NCBI GenBank assembly: GCA_030600525.1
Contig: JAUVLX010000222.1
Location: forward strand, 1 to 6,100
DNA length: 6,100 bases
Direction: 5' to 3'
Source: Desulfobulbus sp.
Lineage (GTDB): Bacteria > Desulfobacterota > Desulfobulbia > Desulfobulbales > Desulfobulbaceae
In this document: positions 1-6,100 of the stretch, piece by piece
Layout: each line of letters opens with the position of its first letter
Numbering within the stretch: position 1 is the first letter of the stretch
Translations under genes and position numbers: made by a program
The notes under the pieces: generated by a model
Databases searched by the model: none
What the model was told of the DNA's origin: nothing
What the model saw: only the letters and a program-made list of their open reading frames with translations

Positions 1-1958
1 CCCTCGACCACGGTCTTGCCAAACCCCAAGGCCAGGTGAGCAATCCCCTCCTCCGCCTGCATCTTTCCCACCGGATAGTAGTTGTAGGACTGCACCACTC
101 CTGCGATGGCAGGATAATAAAAGTCTCCCTGCCGGCACCCCACTACCTGCTGGATAATCACGCCCATGGAATCTTCCTGGGTTTGGCCGATAGAATGGGA
201 AAAAGCTCGCGGCGCCTCAAACCAGGTGGACGCGTAGACCAGCTTCACCGCATCTATGAGCTGAGACAGGCGAAGCTCGAAAGAGGGATGTGTATTGGCC
301 AGCATAAAGGTACTATACAGTCCGGCATAAGGTCTGAACTGTGCATCCTCGAGCATACTGGAGGACCGCACTGAAATTGGGAAGGACACCTCTTTCAGAT
401 AGGCCTTTAAATCCTTGAGAAGCCACTCCGGTAATTCAGCATTGAGAAACCGATTGGCGATGGCCTCATCTGACTCGCCACCGATGGGTTTCAAGTGATT
501 CTGATGGATAAAATCATCAAAACCTACATCAGCAACAACACAGGTCTGTGGGATCTTCACCGTGTAGGCAGACAAGGTCGTTTTACTTTTTTCCACATGA
601 TGGAGTATTGAAGACATAAAGGCAATCCCCCGTGCCTTGCCCCCCATTGACCCCCTGCCAATACGAACAAAATCAGTGATAAGCGGGTCAAAACGTTCCC
701 GGTTAAACTGTGTCACAACTCCCTGCTGTCTCAGCTTACGCAAAGCATGCACCTTGGATAAAATATCTTCCCGCAGCTGCTCATCATCAGTAATCTGCGA
801 AAAATGGTGTTTATGGAGTCTGGCTGCCAGTGCCACCTCCGCCCGCGCCATTACCCAGTTAAAAAAATGGTTGTGTTCTGCATGATAACGGATCGACGCC
901 AGCGGTATTTCCCCCAACTGTTTTTCAAACTCGTACAAACTGGAAACCCTTCCCACCTGGGTCAAATCCGGCAACCGAAAAACAAAATCACCAAACCCTA
1001 GATAGCGAAGAAAAAAATCATGGATCTGTTCCTCAATATCAACAGCATTTTTGTCAACAAAAACCACTGGTAACTTCTCAACTAGGGCCTGGTTTTTCGG
1101 ATCAGTACTCAGCATCAGGAGAGGTAAATCCTGTTTCTCCTCTCGAATTTCCTGAAGCAGCCTGTAGCCCGAGTCATCCTGCAATTCCCCTGAGCGTGGA
1201 AAACGGGCATCAGACATGACTGCAAACACGTACGGCTTATAGCGATAAAAAATATCTAGCGCTTCTTCATAGGTGGCGGCGGTCAATATTTTTGGCCTGG
1301 CACGCATCTTCAGCAAACGATGCTGTTCGTTGAGCCCTTCTCCAAGTACTGATTGGGTTTGCTTGACCAACTCTCCATAAAGTAATGGCAGAAGACGAGA
1401 GCGATATACAGGTGAGTCCTCTACCAAAATAATAACCCTGACCATTGCTTTTTTAGTATCAAAATCAACATTTTGCTGATCTTCCACATTCTTGACAATG
1501 GCCAGCAAAATATCGGAATCACAACACCAGACATAGCTATTGTCTATACAACTTAAAGGATCATCTTGTGGGCCAACCATGACATCACGATTGGTGTGAG
1601 AAAGGAGGACAATGGGTATCTTGCGATTCTGCTTTTTAACTTGGGAGCTAAAGGTGCATCCATCCATTCCGCCAAGATGAGGCATAGTTACCACCAGGTC
1701 AAAATCTCTCTCCGCCAGAACAGCCATTGCCTCCTCACTGGTCGCCACCCTGGTGATACGAGGCGGCTGACTCAGATTATGGCCGAAATATTCATTGATG
1801 ATCCGGGATGCAAGGCTGCCGTCTTCTTCCATGATATAGGCATCATACGGACTGGAAACGAGGAGAATTTCACGCACCTTATAGCGCATAAGCTCGTGAA
1901 AAATCTTAAAGTGAGGATCATAGCCAAAGGCTCTTGAGTACGGCTGAACACCAGTCAT
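1..1958 (-). CDS. Receiver-receiver-PPDK_N (PEP/pyruvate-binding) protein, N-terminal part
   Basis: Partial gene: 652 codons are visible from ATG at 1958, in one open frame leaving the left edge. Seen: residues about 30-155 resemble a response-regulator receiver, but the phosphoacceptor Asp position in DLVVTMPHLGGMDG (87-100) is Met, so it looks inactive. Residues about 173-320 form a second receiver with ILVEDSP (177-183), a candidate Asp at SDARFP (D250), LST (283-285) and VDKN (K303). A linker leads to a PPDK_N ATP-grasp domain from about 425: GGKARG (439-444), SVRSSSMLED (529-538, R531 matching the ATP-binding Arg), and GVIIQQVVG (599-607). Known: this domain binds ATP in PEP synthase and pyruvate phosphate dikinase. 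The phosphohistidine and PEP-binding domains, if present, lie outside the window, so whether it is an enzyme or a signalling protein is open. There is no clear Shine-Dalgarno sequence. An in-frame ATG at 2012 would add 18 residues but also lacks one, so the start is uncertain. Confidence 0.85.
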   Translation of the reverse strand, partial: MTGVQPYSRAFGYDPHFKIFHELMRYKVREILLVSSPYDAYIMEEDGSLASRIINEYFGHNLSQPPRITRVATSEEAMAVLAERDFDLVVTMPHLGGMDGCTFSSQVKKQNRKIPIVLLSHTNRDVMVGPQDDPLSCIDNSYVWCCDSDILLAIVKNVEDQQNVDFDTKKAMVRVIILVEDSPVYRSRLLPLLYGELVKQTQSVLGEGLNEQHRLLKMRARPKILTAATYEEALDIFYRYKPYVFAVMSDARFPRSGELQDDSGYRLLQEIREEKQDLPLLMLSTDPKNQALVEKLPVVFVDKNAVDIEEQIHDFFLRYLGFGDFVFRLPDLTQVGRVSSLYEFEKQLGEIPLASIRYHAEHNHFFNWVMARAEVALAARLHKHHFSQITDDEQLREDILSKVHALRKLRQQGVVTQFNRERFDPLITDFVRIGRGSMGGKARGIAFMSSILHHVEKSKTTLSAYTVKIPQTCVVADVGFDDFIHQNHLKPIGGESDEAIANRFLNAELPEWLLKDLKAYLKEVSFPISVRSSSMLEDAQFRPYAGLYSTFMLANTHPSFELRLSQLIDAVKLVYASTWFEAPRAFSHSIGQTQEDSMGVIIQQVVGCRQGDFYYPAIAGVVQSYNYYPVGKMQAEEGIAHLALGFGKTVVE

Positions 1959-2075
1959 GTGGCACCAGGAAGAGTGAGGGAAGGGATATATACAACACCC
2001 TACCCTATCCATTTATTTTTACAAAAAATTTTATCAAAGATAGGGAGTGTATCACCTCTAAATAGAGACCTTGTA

Positions 2076-2087
2076 TTATCATGATAA
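2076..2087. promoter_or_regulatory. 12-bp palindrome, possible operator
   Basis: TTATCATGATAA is a perfect 12-bp palindrome lying 28 nt upstream of the -35 hexamer of the cytochrome promoter. Its position suits an activator or repressor site serving one or both divergent genes. It does not match the FNR/CRP consensus closely enough to name the regulator. That it is an operator is inferred from symmetry and position only. Confidence 0.3.
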
Positions 2088-2115
2088 GCCCGTCCTTGCC
2101 CAACAACAAATAAAC

Positions 2116-2144
2116 TTTACATTTCAACCACATTGAAAGATAAT
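2116..2144 (+). promoter_or_regulatory. Sigma70-type promoter for the multihaem cytochrome
   Basis: TTTACA (2116-2121) and GATAAT (2139-2144) are each 5 of 6 matches to the -35 and -10 consensus, separated by exactly 17 nt. Transcription would begin near 2151, giving a 5' leader of about 208 nt before the cytochrome ATG. The call rests on pattern match alone. Confidence 0.5.
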
Positions 2145-2276
2145 ATTTTCATCATAAACAATAATACTCAAACTCTTTCCAGCACAGGAGGTGACAGCAA
2201 AAAAACGAACTAAGCAGCTAGTTAACGCGTTATCACTCTCATACCGTATCTTCCAAGCACCCCTGTTACCCGAGCT

Positions 2277-2329
2277 GCCAAAACGGATTGCAAGGTCAGT
2301 GCATGGAAATATGCACCATGCCTTTTGGC
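2277..2329 (+). repeat. Nested inverted repeats in the cytochrome 5' leader
   Basis: An outer pair GCCAAAA (2277-2283) with TTTTGGC (2323-2329) encloses two alternative inner hairpins. One is GTGCAT (2299-2304) with ATGCAC (2311-2316); the other is GCATGG (2301-2306) with CCATGC (2316-2321). The inner pairs share bases and cannot form together. The element ends about 20 nt before the ribosome binding site, so it could affect translation or early termination. It matches no riboswitch class that I recognise. Confidence 0.4.
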
Positions 2330-2349
2330 TCCAACTGCAAGCAAAAAAA

Positions 2350-2356
2350 GGAGGGG
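2350..2356 (+). promoter_or_regulatory. Ribosome binding site deciding the cytochrome start
   Basis: GGAGGGG, preceded by an A-run, sits 2-8 nt before ATG 2359. The core GGAGG leaves a 4-nt gap. This site picks 2359 over the in-frame GTG at 2191, and the protein from 2359 begins directly with a signal peptide. Confidence 0.8.
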
Positions 2357-2358
2357 TT

Positions 2359-3570
2359 ATGAAGTTAACCGTTCTACAGAAGGTCGGCATTATTATACTG
2401 TCGATGCTCATTGGCACATTCTCAATGGCCAATGCCAAGGAGGCGAAGACCATTGACGAGCTTGTTGCCATGTTTGACGACAAAAAATGCGCCGAATGTC
2501 ACGAACAGATCTACAGCGAATGGCAGGCATCTTGGCACGCGAAAGCTATCAACTCATCGCTCAAAGGAATGCGGAACTTTATAGCTGTAGGTTTGGCTAA
2601 GGAATGGGACACACCCTTGACCAAAGCGGAAGTCCTCAAGTGTCTCGATTGCCATGCTCCGGCTGTCAACTATGCATCCGAAGAACTGGCAGTGGAAATC
2701 GGCAACCTCATTGTCACCGCCTTTGAAAAAAAGGGGTCATCTGAAGGATCTCAAGCTGCAGAGGAGCTGGCCAAGCTTAATGTCGGCTGCTACTCCTGTC
2801 ACAACATCAAGGCTACAGGCATTGCCCCCGGCCTCCGAGGCAAACCCAAAAAAGGTGTTATCTACGGCCCCAATGGAGAGGACGGGGATGATTTCCACAA
2901 GTCCATTGAATCTGCTGATATTTCAACCTCTGCCTTCTGCATGCAGTGCCATGGTGTCTACCATGCTCCTGATGGAGAAACCATCCAATGTAACACCTTA
3001 TCAGGAAGCTATCGTCACGGTTATCTCGCCGCCGGCGGCAGCAAGACCTGCCAGGAATGCCACCTTAACAAAGGGCATCTTTTCCCCGGTGGCCACGACC
3101 TGGACACAGTAAAAGAAGGGTTGGGGTTTAACCTGGAGATTGCAAAATACAACCACCTCCCCGGTCAAATTGAAGGTGTTAAGAACCCGAAGGAATGGGT
3201 CCCCAGCGCTGTCATTACCGCCTTTATTGAAAACAAGGCAGGGCATCGCGTCCCTGATGGCTGACTGTGGTCAGGCAAAGTGGTCCTGGAAGTGACCGCA
3301 AAAGATGCAGAAGACAACGAACTGTTCAAAAAAGAAAAAAAATGGTTTGAAATCGGGATTGACCCGGACAAAGACATGCGCTATGGGGCATGGCAAATCA
3401 AGGAAATTATCGATCTGACCCTGCCTCCGCTACAGACACAGCGTGAGCAGTACCTGGTTCATTTTGACACAGATACGGACCAAGTAACCATCACTGCAAA
3501 GCTTTGGTATTACGTAAGCGGCGGCAAGGGTGAAATTGTATACGAGGAGACACAAACCCTTGAGTATTGA
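2359..3570 (+). CDS. Exported pentahaem cytochrome c, predicted selenoprotein (UGA at 3262-3264 read as Sec302)
   Basis: Predicted periplasmic or extracellular electron-transfer protein of 403 residues if the internal TGA is read through. Seen: a signal peptide with a Lys-flanked hydrophobic core and a likely ANA|KEA cleavage after residue 26; five CxxCH haem motifs at 44-48, 95-99, 144-148, 194-198 and 231-235; and many other His (60, 180, 202, 220, 240, 246, 296) that could be distal ligands. From about 280 comes a beta-rich domain with AGHRVPDG (294-301), similar to the GHxxPTG segment seen after the haems in cytochrome c554-like multihaem proteins. Codon 302 is TGA directly after this segment. 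The same frame then stays open from 3265 to the TGA at 3568-3570, encoding LWSGKVVLEVTA and further strand-like sequence that continues the domain. I infer selenocysteine. A nonsense mutation or sequencing error is the alternative, which would leave a 301-residue product lacking the end of its C-terminal domain. The gene appears monocistronic. Its partner and substrate cannot be told from sequence. Confidence 0.8.
3262..3297 (+). promoter_or_regulatory. Candidate bacterial SECIS element after the in-frame UGA
   Basis: Just after the TGA, UCAGG (3271-3275) can pair with CCUGG (3285-3289), four Watson-Crick pairs and one G-U, around a 9-nt loop CAAAGUGGU containing GU. A short lower pairing, ACU (3264-3266) with AGU (3291-3293), is possible. 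A competing stem pairs GGUCA (3269-3273) with UGACC (3293-3297). Known bacterial SECIS hairpins lie within the coding region just 3' of UGA with a G-containing apical loop. Here the loop begins 12 nt after the UGA, somewhat closer than in E. coli fdhF. The structure is weak and was judged by eye. Confidence 0.4.
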
Positions 3571-3611
3571 GAGAGGTTAAAAACCTACTCCCCATACTTT
3601 TCGCGAACCCT

Positions 3612-3648
3612 ACAGGTGGAAAAGAATATCCCATTCTTTTTCACCTGT
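3612..3648. terminator. Long inverted repeat between convergent genes, likely bidirectional terminator
   Basis: Two 16-nt arms (3612-3627 and 3633-3648) pair along their whole length with one G-U, around a 5-nt loop ATCCC. A looser outer pairing of GAGAGG (3571-3576) with CCTCTC (3650-3655) is possible. The hairpin lies 41 nt after the cytochrome stop. Its right arm contains the stop and last codons of the minus-strand mobA-like gene. There is no clean U-tract after the stem; the T-rich run is inside the 3' arm. Termination is therefore likely from position but not textbook. Confidence 0.6.
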
Positions 3649-4591
3649 GCCTCTCAAAATCACGAGGTGTATTTATATTGCGCCAACAGCTGCGAAGCGA
3701 CTCAGGAGGTTGATCAGTAAATACGCCTGGTACCCACTGTAGCCGGTTAATCCGCAACGAACCTGCTGCCACAATGGCCTCCACAGCCTTTCGGCAACGA
3801 TAATCATAATAGGCAAGTAGCGGTTCAACCCTTCCATTATTCTCAAGATCGGCCAATATTGCTTGCCTGCCTATTTGTCGACGGCTCAGTAGCCACTGCA
3901 GAGCTTGCTCGTTCATCTCTGGCAAATCACAGGCAACAACCAGCCATGACACCTCCGGTTGATATCGCAATGCAGCGAGTATACCGGCAATAGGTCCGGC
4001 TAGTCCTTCTATGTCTGCAACTCGGTCCATCTCTACCAAGGAATCGGGCAGCTGCCCTGCCCCTGAAATAACCACGTTCTCGACCTGGTGCTGCAAAACT
4101 TCAACAGTCCTTTCCACCCAGGTTTTCCCCAGATGACGGATAAGGTGCTTTGCCCGCCCCATACGACGACTCTTACCGCCAACCAAAACACAGCCCCAAA
4201 TAGGTGCATCCAACCATCGACGACTCAACCAGTTGACGACCTTCTCTATTACATCACCACGAAGAAGATCCCCTTGGCCAACGGTAAACAACTGCCCTGA
4301 ATTGGCACCATCAGTATCACCCAACCACAGATGATTAAACGTGACAGGGAGCTTACTCTCCACCAATACAGCATCATGCTGTTGGCTCAATGCATGTAAC
4401 TGATCGGAAACTTTTTGTGTCACCAGAACTTGCAGTTGGAATACTGCGCAGGAAATATGGAGTGTCTCACATTTTTCAAGTACTCCAGCAATAAAAGCTC
4501 CCCTTTGGCCAGCTGCACCACCGCAGACTCCCAAAAGTGGTAAAGTTGCAAGCGATTGCAGTTTGACCGATACCTGATTCTTTCCCAGCAC
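3641..4591 (-). CDS. MobB-like/MobA fusion, molybdenum cofactor guanylyltransferase
   Basis: 316 residues. The C-terminal half (about 132-316) is a MobA-type nucleotidyltransferase, which transfers GMP from GTP to molybdopterin to make the guanine dinucleotide cofactor. Seen: LVGGKSRRMGRAK (136-148) fits the family's LxGGxSxRMGxxK GTP-binding motif, ACDLP (220-224) supplies the metal-binding Asp222, and NINTPRDF (305-312) is the typical family ending. The N-terminal 130 residues look like MobB, but the P-loop is degraded: GVCGGAAGQRGAFI (21-34) has Arg where the Walker A Lys belongs, and the later AVLVES (74-79) recalls MobB's LVEGFK. GTP hydrolysis by this half is therefore doubtful. The start is GTG at 4591, sharing its G with the TAG stop of mqnD, which implies translational coupling. 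The stop lies in the arm of the downstream inverted repeat. The MobA assignment is firm at family level; the MobB origin of the N-terminus is moderate. Confidence 0.8.
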   Translation of the reverse strand: MLGKNQVSVKLQSLATLPLLGVCGGAAGQRGAFIAGVLEKCETLHISCAVFQLQVLVTQKVSDQLHALSQQHDAVLVESKLPVTFNHLWLGDTDGANSGQLFTVGQGDLLRGDVIEKVVNWLSRRWLDAPIWGCVLVGGKSRRMGRAKHLIRHLGKTWVERTVEVLQHQVENVVISGAGQLPDSLVEMDRVADIEGLAGPIAGILAALRYQPEVSWLVVACDLPEMNEQALQWLLSRRQIGRQAILADLENNGRVEPLLAYYDYRCRKAVEAIVAAGSLRINRLQWVPGVFTDQPPESLRSCWRNINTPRDFERHR

Positions 4592-5442
4592 TATCGAAAC
4601 AACCCCCAGCCGCTGGATTTCGGTTGTTCGAAGATTCCTGCCTCTGCACCCTTACGAAGGAGTGCTTCAACCGCAGCGACGCCTTCTTTACCAAGATCAA
4701 GGGAAAACTCATTGACGTACAACCCAATATGGCTGCGAACAACATCGTCCTCCAGTTCCTGGGAATGCTCCTTAATATACGCACTGCAGGCCTCAGGGTT
4801 CGCCATGCTCCACCGGAGACTGGCAGCTACAGCCTGATCGAATTCAGCAACCACCTTGTCTGCCAATGACCTTTTAGCAGCAATACAACCAAGAGGAATT
4901 GGTAAACCTGTAGTATCCTCCCACCATTCTCCAAGGTCCTGGACACACTCCAGCCCTTGTTGCTGATAGGTAAACCGACTCTCATGAATGATAACGCCAG
5001 CGTCGACAATACCCTCTGCAACAGCTACGATGATCTCCTCAAAACGCATTATCTCCAGACTGGTCACTTTAGGAGAAAAAAGTTGCAGCAGCATGGCGGC
5101 AGTGGTGTAACGCCCAGGAATAGCTATCCGCCAGTCTTTGATATCTGCAGGTTTTGGCCGAGATCCGGTAATAAGCAGCGGCCCGCAACCACGTCCCAGT
5201 GCTGAGCCGGAACTCAAAAGTGAGTACTGATCAAGCACATGCCCCAAGGCATGAAAGGAGAGTTTGGTTACATCCAGCCTACCGGCCATGGCCCATTTAT
5301 TTAAAGTTTCCACATCATCAAGAACAGGTGTGGCTAGCTCTATCTGGTGCAACGGCACTTTTCCGTGGGCAAGACCATAAAAAATATACGTATCATTGGG
5401 ACATGGAGAATACCCCAGGGTAAGCGGCTTATTGTTGTTCAT
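4591..5442 (-). CDS. mqnD: 1,4-dihydroxy-6-naphthoate synthase MqnD
   Basis: Futalosine-pathway menaquinone enzyme that converts cyclic dehypoxanthine futalosine to 1,4-dihydroxy-6-naphthoate in the cytoplasm. The 283-residue length is normal. Seen, in a periplasmic-binding-protein-like fold without a signal peptide: LGYSPCPNDTYIFYGLAHG (9-27), the family's N-terminal signature; GRGCGPLL (83-90); PGRYTTA (109-115); the segment GVIIHESRFTYQ (149-160), whose His153 corresponds to the catalytic His known in this family; and GLPIPLG (179-185). The start chosen is ATG 5442, with AGAGGA 9 nt upstream. A TTG one codon earlier (5445) is possible but less likely. It overlaps the end of mqnB by 14 nt and the start of the mobA-like gene by 1 nt, so all three are one operon. 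Confidence 0.93.
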   Translation of the reverse strand: MNNNKPLTLGYSPCPNDTYIFYGLAHGKVPLHQIELATPVLDDVETLNKWAMAGRLDVTKLSFHALGHVLDQYSLLSSGSALGRGCGPLLITGSRPKPADIKDWRIAIPGRYTTAAMLLQLFSPKVTSLEIMRFEEIIVAVAEGIVDAGVIIHESRFTYQQQGLECVQDLGEWWEDTTGLPIPLGCIAAKRSLADKVVAEFDQAVAASLRWSMANPEACSAYIKEHSQELEDDVVRSHIGLYVNEFSLDLGKEGVAAVEALLRKGAEAGIFEQPKSSGWGLFR

Positions 5443-6094
5443 CAAGCATTCCTCTCAGTACCATGGCTGCGGCCTCAGCACATTTGGCTGCAGCCGGTTT
5501 AACTTGCCAGTTTTCCCGGTCTCGATCCTCTACAAGATTCGAGATACAACGCAGTTCAACAAGCGGCAAAGAAAAATCATCACAGACCCTGGCAACGGCA
5601 GCCCCTTCCATGTTTTCACACAATCCATGATGGAGGTCGCCAAGCATCCTCCCCCGGCGTTCAGTTGCACTCGCACCGTTAACTGTCACGAAATTGCCCA
5701 CTTTATAACCTACCTCATGGCCATCAAGGATGGCAGCGACCTGCTGCAACAGCGATTGATCAAGCACAAAATCATATTTCCCCCCTAGCCCTTTCTCAGC
5801 CAAAGGTTCAATTCGGTCATCAAAGCAGACGCCGAAATCGCCTAAAATTTCCCGCTCGGCCAGACAGATATCAAGCAGTTCCGCACCGTTTGGGTGCCCT
5901 AGATAGGCACCGCCAATACCAATATTCATGACGCAACTCACCTTATAGGGAAAGGTTGCCAAAAAGGACGCCATTCGGGTAGCCGTTTCAACGGGCCCAA
6001 CTCCGGTAACAAAGGTTGCCAGCTTTCGGCTCTCACCGTATTGGCTGCAAAAAGCAGCCATCTCAAAATCAGTGGCGGCAGTCACGAGATACAT
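5429..6094 (-). CDS. mqnB: Futalosine hydrolase MqnB
   Basis: 221 residues, member of the nucleoside phosphorylase/MTA-SAH nucleosidase family. Known role: releases hypoxanthine from futalosine to give dehypoxanthine futalosine, two steps before MqnD (MqnC acts between). Seen: the N-terminal MYLVTAATDFEM; TGVGPVETA (30-38); MNIGIGGAY (56-64); NFVTVNGAS (134-142); ENMEGAAVARVC (160-171), the substrate-binding motif with the Met-Glu pair; and ISNLVEDRDRENW (184-196), where Asn replaces the Asp of MTA/SAH nucleosidases, as is typical of futalosine hydrolases. The start at 6094 leaves only six upstream bases in the window (GGATAT), so its promoter and the rest of the operon lie beyond the right edge. 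The end overlaps mqnD by 14 nt. Confidence 0.92.
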   Translation of the reverse strand: MYLVTAATDFEMAAFCSQYGESRKLATFVTGVGPVETATRMASFLATFPYKVSCVMNIGIGGAYLGHPNGAELLDICLAEREILGDFGVCFDDRIEPLAEKGLGGKYDFVLDQSLLQQVAAILDGHEVGYKVGNFVTVNGASATERRGRMLGDLHHGLCENMEGAAVARVCDDFSLPLVELRCISNLVEDRDRENWQVKPAAAKCAEAAAMVLRGMLDEQQ

Positions 6095-6100
6095 ATATCC

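Larger units (their letters stand above)
1959..2358. other. Divergent intergenic region and cytochrome leader
   Basis: This 400-nt stretch separates two divergently oriented genes. It is AT-rich between about 2010 and 2160. I see a plus-strand promoter, a 12-bp palindrome, and a leader with inverted repeats, listed separately. A further inverted repeat, CCCTATC (2003-2009) with GATAGGG (2039-2045), flanks an AT-rich core upstream of the minus-strand gene. For that gene the best promoter candidate is a poor one: TTGATA at 2037-2032 on the minus strand, with ATAAAT following after about 15 nt. I see no tRNA, IS end or convincing small gene here. A frame open from GTG at 2191 into the cytochrome is judged non-coding leader. 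Confidence 0.6.

Noticed and set aside
36..1937. Plus-strand open frames between 36 and 1937
   Set aside because: They are shadows of the long minus-strand receiver-PPDK_N gene, which carries recognisable motifs throughout. The plus frames have none.
2056..2067. Short inverted repeat CTCTA/TAGAG
   Set aside because: Five base pairs around two bases, not positioned against any promoter element; expected by chance in AT-rich DNA.
2191..2358. In-frame GTG at 2191 as the start of the cytochrome gene
   Set aside because: It would put 56 residues before a clear signal peptide, the SD-like bases overlap the GTG itself, and ATG 2359 has its own good ribosome binding site.
2124..2483. Minus-strand 119-residue frame across the cytochrome leader and start
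   Set aside because: It overlaps the signal peptide and the first haem motif on the other strand and has no recognisable motif.
3280..3570. Separate 96-residue gene after the TGA
   Set aside because: It is in the same frame as the cytochrome, its only starting codon is an internal GTG without a ribosome binding site, and its sequence completes the cytochrome's C-terminal domain.
1..6100. Mobile element, CRISPR array, tRNA or phage genes
   Set aside because: I saw no transposase, spaced direct repeats, terminal inverted repeats or tRNA-like cloverleaf. Apart from the intergenic region, the window is filled by metabolic and redox genes.

Overview
The window suggests a Gram-negative anaerobe of roughly balanced base composition, most likely a Desulfobacterota (former Deltaproteobacteria) member, perhaps of the Desulfobulbales. 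The evidence is the combination of futalosine-route menaquinone genes, an exported five-haem cytochrome c, a receiver-fused pyruvate phosphate dikinase-type protein and an in-frame UGA that looks like selenocysteine. The lineage is an inference from gene content, not a direct match.

Layout: (1) 1-1958, minus strand, is the first 652 codons of a large protein running off the left edge. It has two receiver-type domains followed by a PEP/pyruvate-binding (PPDK_N) ATP-grasp domain. It has no complete ORF in the window but is open throughout. (2) 1959-2358 is a divergent intergenic region. It holds a good sigma70-type promoter, a 12-bp palindrome that may be an operator, and a roughly 200-nt structured leader for the next gene. 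(3) 2359-3570, plus strand, is a multihaem cytochrome c with five CxxCH motifs and a signal peptide. An in-frame TGA at 3262-3264 splits it, but the frame stays open and protein-like for 101 more codons, so I read it as one selenoprotein of 403 residues with Sec at 302. A weak SECIS-like hairpin follows the TGA. (4) 3612-3648 is a long inverted repeat between convergent genes, overlapping the last codons of the next gene. (5) 3641-6094, minus strand, is a tight overlapping operon in the order mqnB, mqnD and a MobB-MobA-type fusion gene. It continues upstream beyond the right edge.

The right-hand operon makes menaquinone by the futalosine route (MqnB then MqnD) and appears to make the guanine dinucleotide form of the molybdenum cofactor. 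Both are needed for anaerobic respiratory chains, which fits an exported multihaem cytochrome next door. The most interesting item is the cytochrome: a redox protein whose predicted selenocysteine lies outside the haem motifs, in its C-terminal beta-type domain, and which automatic gene calling would split or truncate.
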